Origin: Bacteroidales bacterium 45-6
GTDB taxonomy: Bacteria; Bacteroidota; Bacteroidia; Bacteroidales; Dysgonomonadaceae
NCBI GenBank assembly: GCA_001897035.1
Contig: MKRS01000476.1
Span: 1-7,768 of the forward strand
Length of the DNA: 7,768 nucleotides
Direction: 5' to 3'
A model generated the notes under the pieces. That model had not been told where the DNA came from and searched no databases. It saw nothing but the letters and a program-made list of their open reading frames with translations. The position numbers and the translations under genes are program-made. Numbering within the stretch: position 1 is the first letter of the stretch; every line of letters starts with the position of its first letter. Below are positions 6,383-7,768 of this stretch, one piece after another.

Positions 6383-7198
6383 CTAATTCAGGAATATAAG
6401 GAGTACGGCAACCGCAGGAATGGCAAATAGTGTGCTATCGAACCTGTCAAGTATTCCTCCGTGGCCAGGGATGAGGATGCCGGAATCTTTCACTCCGAGT
6501 GTCCTTTTGATAAGGGACTCGAATAAATCTCCGAAGGTGCCGGCAATCACTACCCCAATTGAGAGGGCAATCCAAATCGGCAGCGCTGTTTCGGGAAAGA
6601 AATGATGAAAGGCGAAGGATGAGAGCACCGTGAATATCAAGCCGCCGAAAAAACCTTCCCACGATTTTTTCGGAGATATGCGTTCAAACAACCGGTGTTT
6701 TCCTAAAAGCATTCCTGTGAGGTAGGCGAAGGAATCGTTTAGCCAAATGAAAACAAATAGAGCCAGCAAGTATTCCGAATGGAATCCATTTCCCGAAAAT
6801 ACGAGCCGCGTGCTTAATGATAAAGGAACGGCAATGTAAATGATCCCAAACAACGAATAGGCTATGGACAACAGGGGATTAGCTCTCTTGCAGTATAATT
6901 CACTCACAAACAGTATCAGCATGAATACTATAAAGCCAGCCAGGGCGTAGATGATGCCGCTCATCGAGAAGATCACCGATCCTATAAATAATAGCAAGCC
7001 TCCTGCGATATTTAAGGGCTTTGAGACCCGCACTTCACTGTTTGCTTCGAGCAAAGAATAGAATTCGTTGAGGGCAAGAACGGCTATCAGCCCGAAAATT
7101 ACAGTAAAGGCTGTACTGTTAATTAAAATGCCAGTTAGCAACAAGGCAACGTATAATGCCCCAAAGAATGCTCTTGTAATAAAGTTATTTATTTTCAA
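6383..7198 (-). CDS. cdsA: Phosphatidate cytidylyltransferase (CDP-diacylglycerol synthase)
   Basis: CdsA makes CDP-diacylglycerol from phosphatidate and CTP in the inner membrane, the branch point for phosphatidylethanolamine, phosphatidylglycerol and cardiolipin. The 271-residue product is of normal length, with multiple hydrophobic segments across the chain. The family signature is complete at residues 228-254: S-x-I-K-R, four residues, K-D-S-G, then I-P-G-H-G-G and D-R-F-D. Upstream the typical IWLNDSFAYLTG (151-162) and ISPKKSWEG (174-182) stretches are also present. The only sensible start is a TTG at 7198. The in-frame region upstream contains a TGA and no ATG, and the first internal Met is residue 79, while KINNFITRAFFGAL after the TTG looks like a normal CdsA N-terminus. 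It follows ftsH by 33 bases and is probably in its operon. An essential housekeeping gene, apparently intact. Confidence 0.95.
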   Translation of the reverse strand: MKINNFITRAFFGALYVALLLTGILINSTAFTVIFGLIAVLALNEFYSLLEANSEVRVSKPLNIAGGLLLFIGSVIFSMSGIIYALAGFIVFMLILFVSELYCKRANPLLSIAYSLFGIIYIAVPLSLSTRLVFSGNGFHSEYLLALFVFIWLNDSFAYLTGMLLGKHRLFERISPKKSWEGFFGGLIFTVLSSFAFHHFFPETALPIWIALSIGVVIAGTFGDLFESLIKRTLGVKDSGILIPGHGGILDRFDSTLFAIPAVAVLLIFLN

Positions 7199-7231
7199 GG
7201 AAGTATGTTTTCAGGTTTAAGCTTCCGTTTA

Positions 7232-7768
7232 CTAATAAGGAACCTGGTCGGACAAATTGTCATCTTTAGATACGCTTGCATCCGATTTCTCAAGCTCGGC
7301 TTTGCCTTCAGCTTCTTTCATCAATTCGTCTGAACGTGATGCCCATTCGCGTTTTCCGAAGATCGTTTTCAGGTCGTCTGAATAAATGACTTCTTTTTCA
7401 AGAAGCAATTTGGATAGGGTGGCATGTCCTTCCGAATATTTCATCAACAGTTCTTTGGCTCTTGCATACTGCGTTGCCACCATTTCACGAACTTCCTTGT
7501 CTATCTGCAAGGCAGTTTCGTCGCTGTAAGGCTTCGTGAATCCATAATCTTGCCCCGATGAATCGTAATACGAGATGTTCGGCAAACTGTCGCCCATGCC
7601 ATAGAAAGCTACCATCGCATAGATCAGCTTGGTGGTGCGCTCCAGGTCATTTGCTGCACCCGAGGAAATCCTGCCTAAGAAAACGTCTTCGGCAGCCCTT
7701 CCGCCCAGCAACGCACAAATCTTGTCCAAAAGCTGAGGTTTGGTTTCTATTTGCCGTTCTTCGGGCAA
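7232..7768 (-). CDS. ftsH: ATP-dependent zinc metalloprotease FtsH (C-terminal part, 5' end outside window)
   Basis: FtsH is a membrane-bound AAA+ protease that degrades misfolded membrane proteins and short-lived regulators. Only the last 178 codons are visible, from the M41 peptidase domain onward; the transmembrane segments, AAA+ module and HExxH zinc motif lie beyond base 7768. The TTG at the window edge is an internal Leu of the conserved (Y)LPEERQ motif, not a start. Visible landmarks are LLGGRAAEDVFLG (20-32), SSGAANDLERTTK (35-47), whose Asp41 matches the third zinc ligand (E. coli Asp495), YGFTKPYSDE, and IFGKREWASRSDE near the end. The last roughly 30 residues are charged and probably disordered, ending DQVPY. 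An ftsH-cdsA order is, to my knowledge, usual in Bacteroidetes and fits chromosomal core DNA rather than a mobile region. Confidence 0.96.
   Translation of the reverse strand: MPEERQIETKPQLLDKICALLGGRAAEDVFLGRISSGAANDLERTTKLIYAMVAFYGMGDSLPNISYYDSSGQDYGFTKPYSDETALQIDKEVREMVATQYARAKELLMKYSEGHATLSKLLLEKEVIYSDDLKTIFGKREWASRSDELMKEAEGKAELEKSDASVSKDDNLSDQVPY

Overview
The window looks like chromosomal DNA of a member of the Bacteroidota, probably the order Bacteroidales. Three things point there: promoter-like TAnnTTTG boxes of the Bacteroidetes type with no consistent Shine-Dalgarno sequences, an OmpA-family protein built like those of Porphyromonas, Bacteroides and Tannerella, and an ftsH-cdsA gene pair. 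I cannot name the species from sequence alone.

The left part (1-5284, + strand) is the end of a capsule/exopolysaccharide locus. It opens inside a gene for a Wzc-type chain-length regulator and tyrosine autokinase, whose 5' end lies outside the window and whose C-terminus is a striking (Tyr-Gly)n tail. After a 225-bp AT-rich spacer comes an OmpA-family outer-membrane protein gene with its own promoter-like box and a good intrinsic terminator, so it appears to be an independent unit. A second spacer with another promoter-like box precedes a two-gene unit: a family 2 glycosyltransferase and a Stealth-family (GNPTAB-like) hexose-1-phosphate transferase with recognisable conserved regions. Together these two suggest a surface glycan containing phosphodiester-linked sugars.

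The right part (5286-7768, - strand) runs toward it. Read in its own direction it is the 3' end of ftsH (membrane AAA+ protease), then cdsA (CDP-diacylglycerol synthase), then a second family 2 glycosyltransferase. The housekeeping genes and the glycosyltransferase are closely spaced and may be cotranscribed. The glycosyltransferase gene ends one base from the stop of the Stealth gene, so the two convergent transcripts almost certainly overlap.

I see no tRNA, rRNA, CRISPR array, insertion sequence or phage gene. No wholly new system is visible. The most unusual points are the tyrosine-glycine tail and degenerate Walker B of the kinase, the Stealth cassette, the tail-to-tail junction without intergenic space, a stem-loop ahead of the minus-strand glycosyltransferase, and the apparent TTG start of cdsA.
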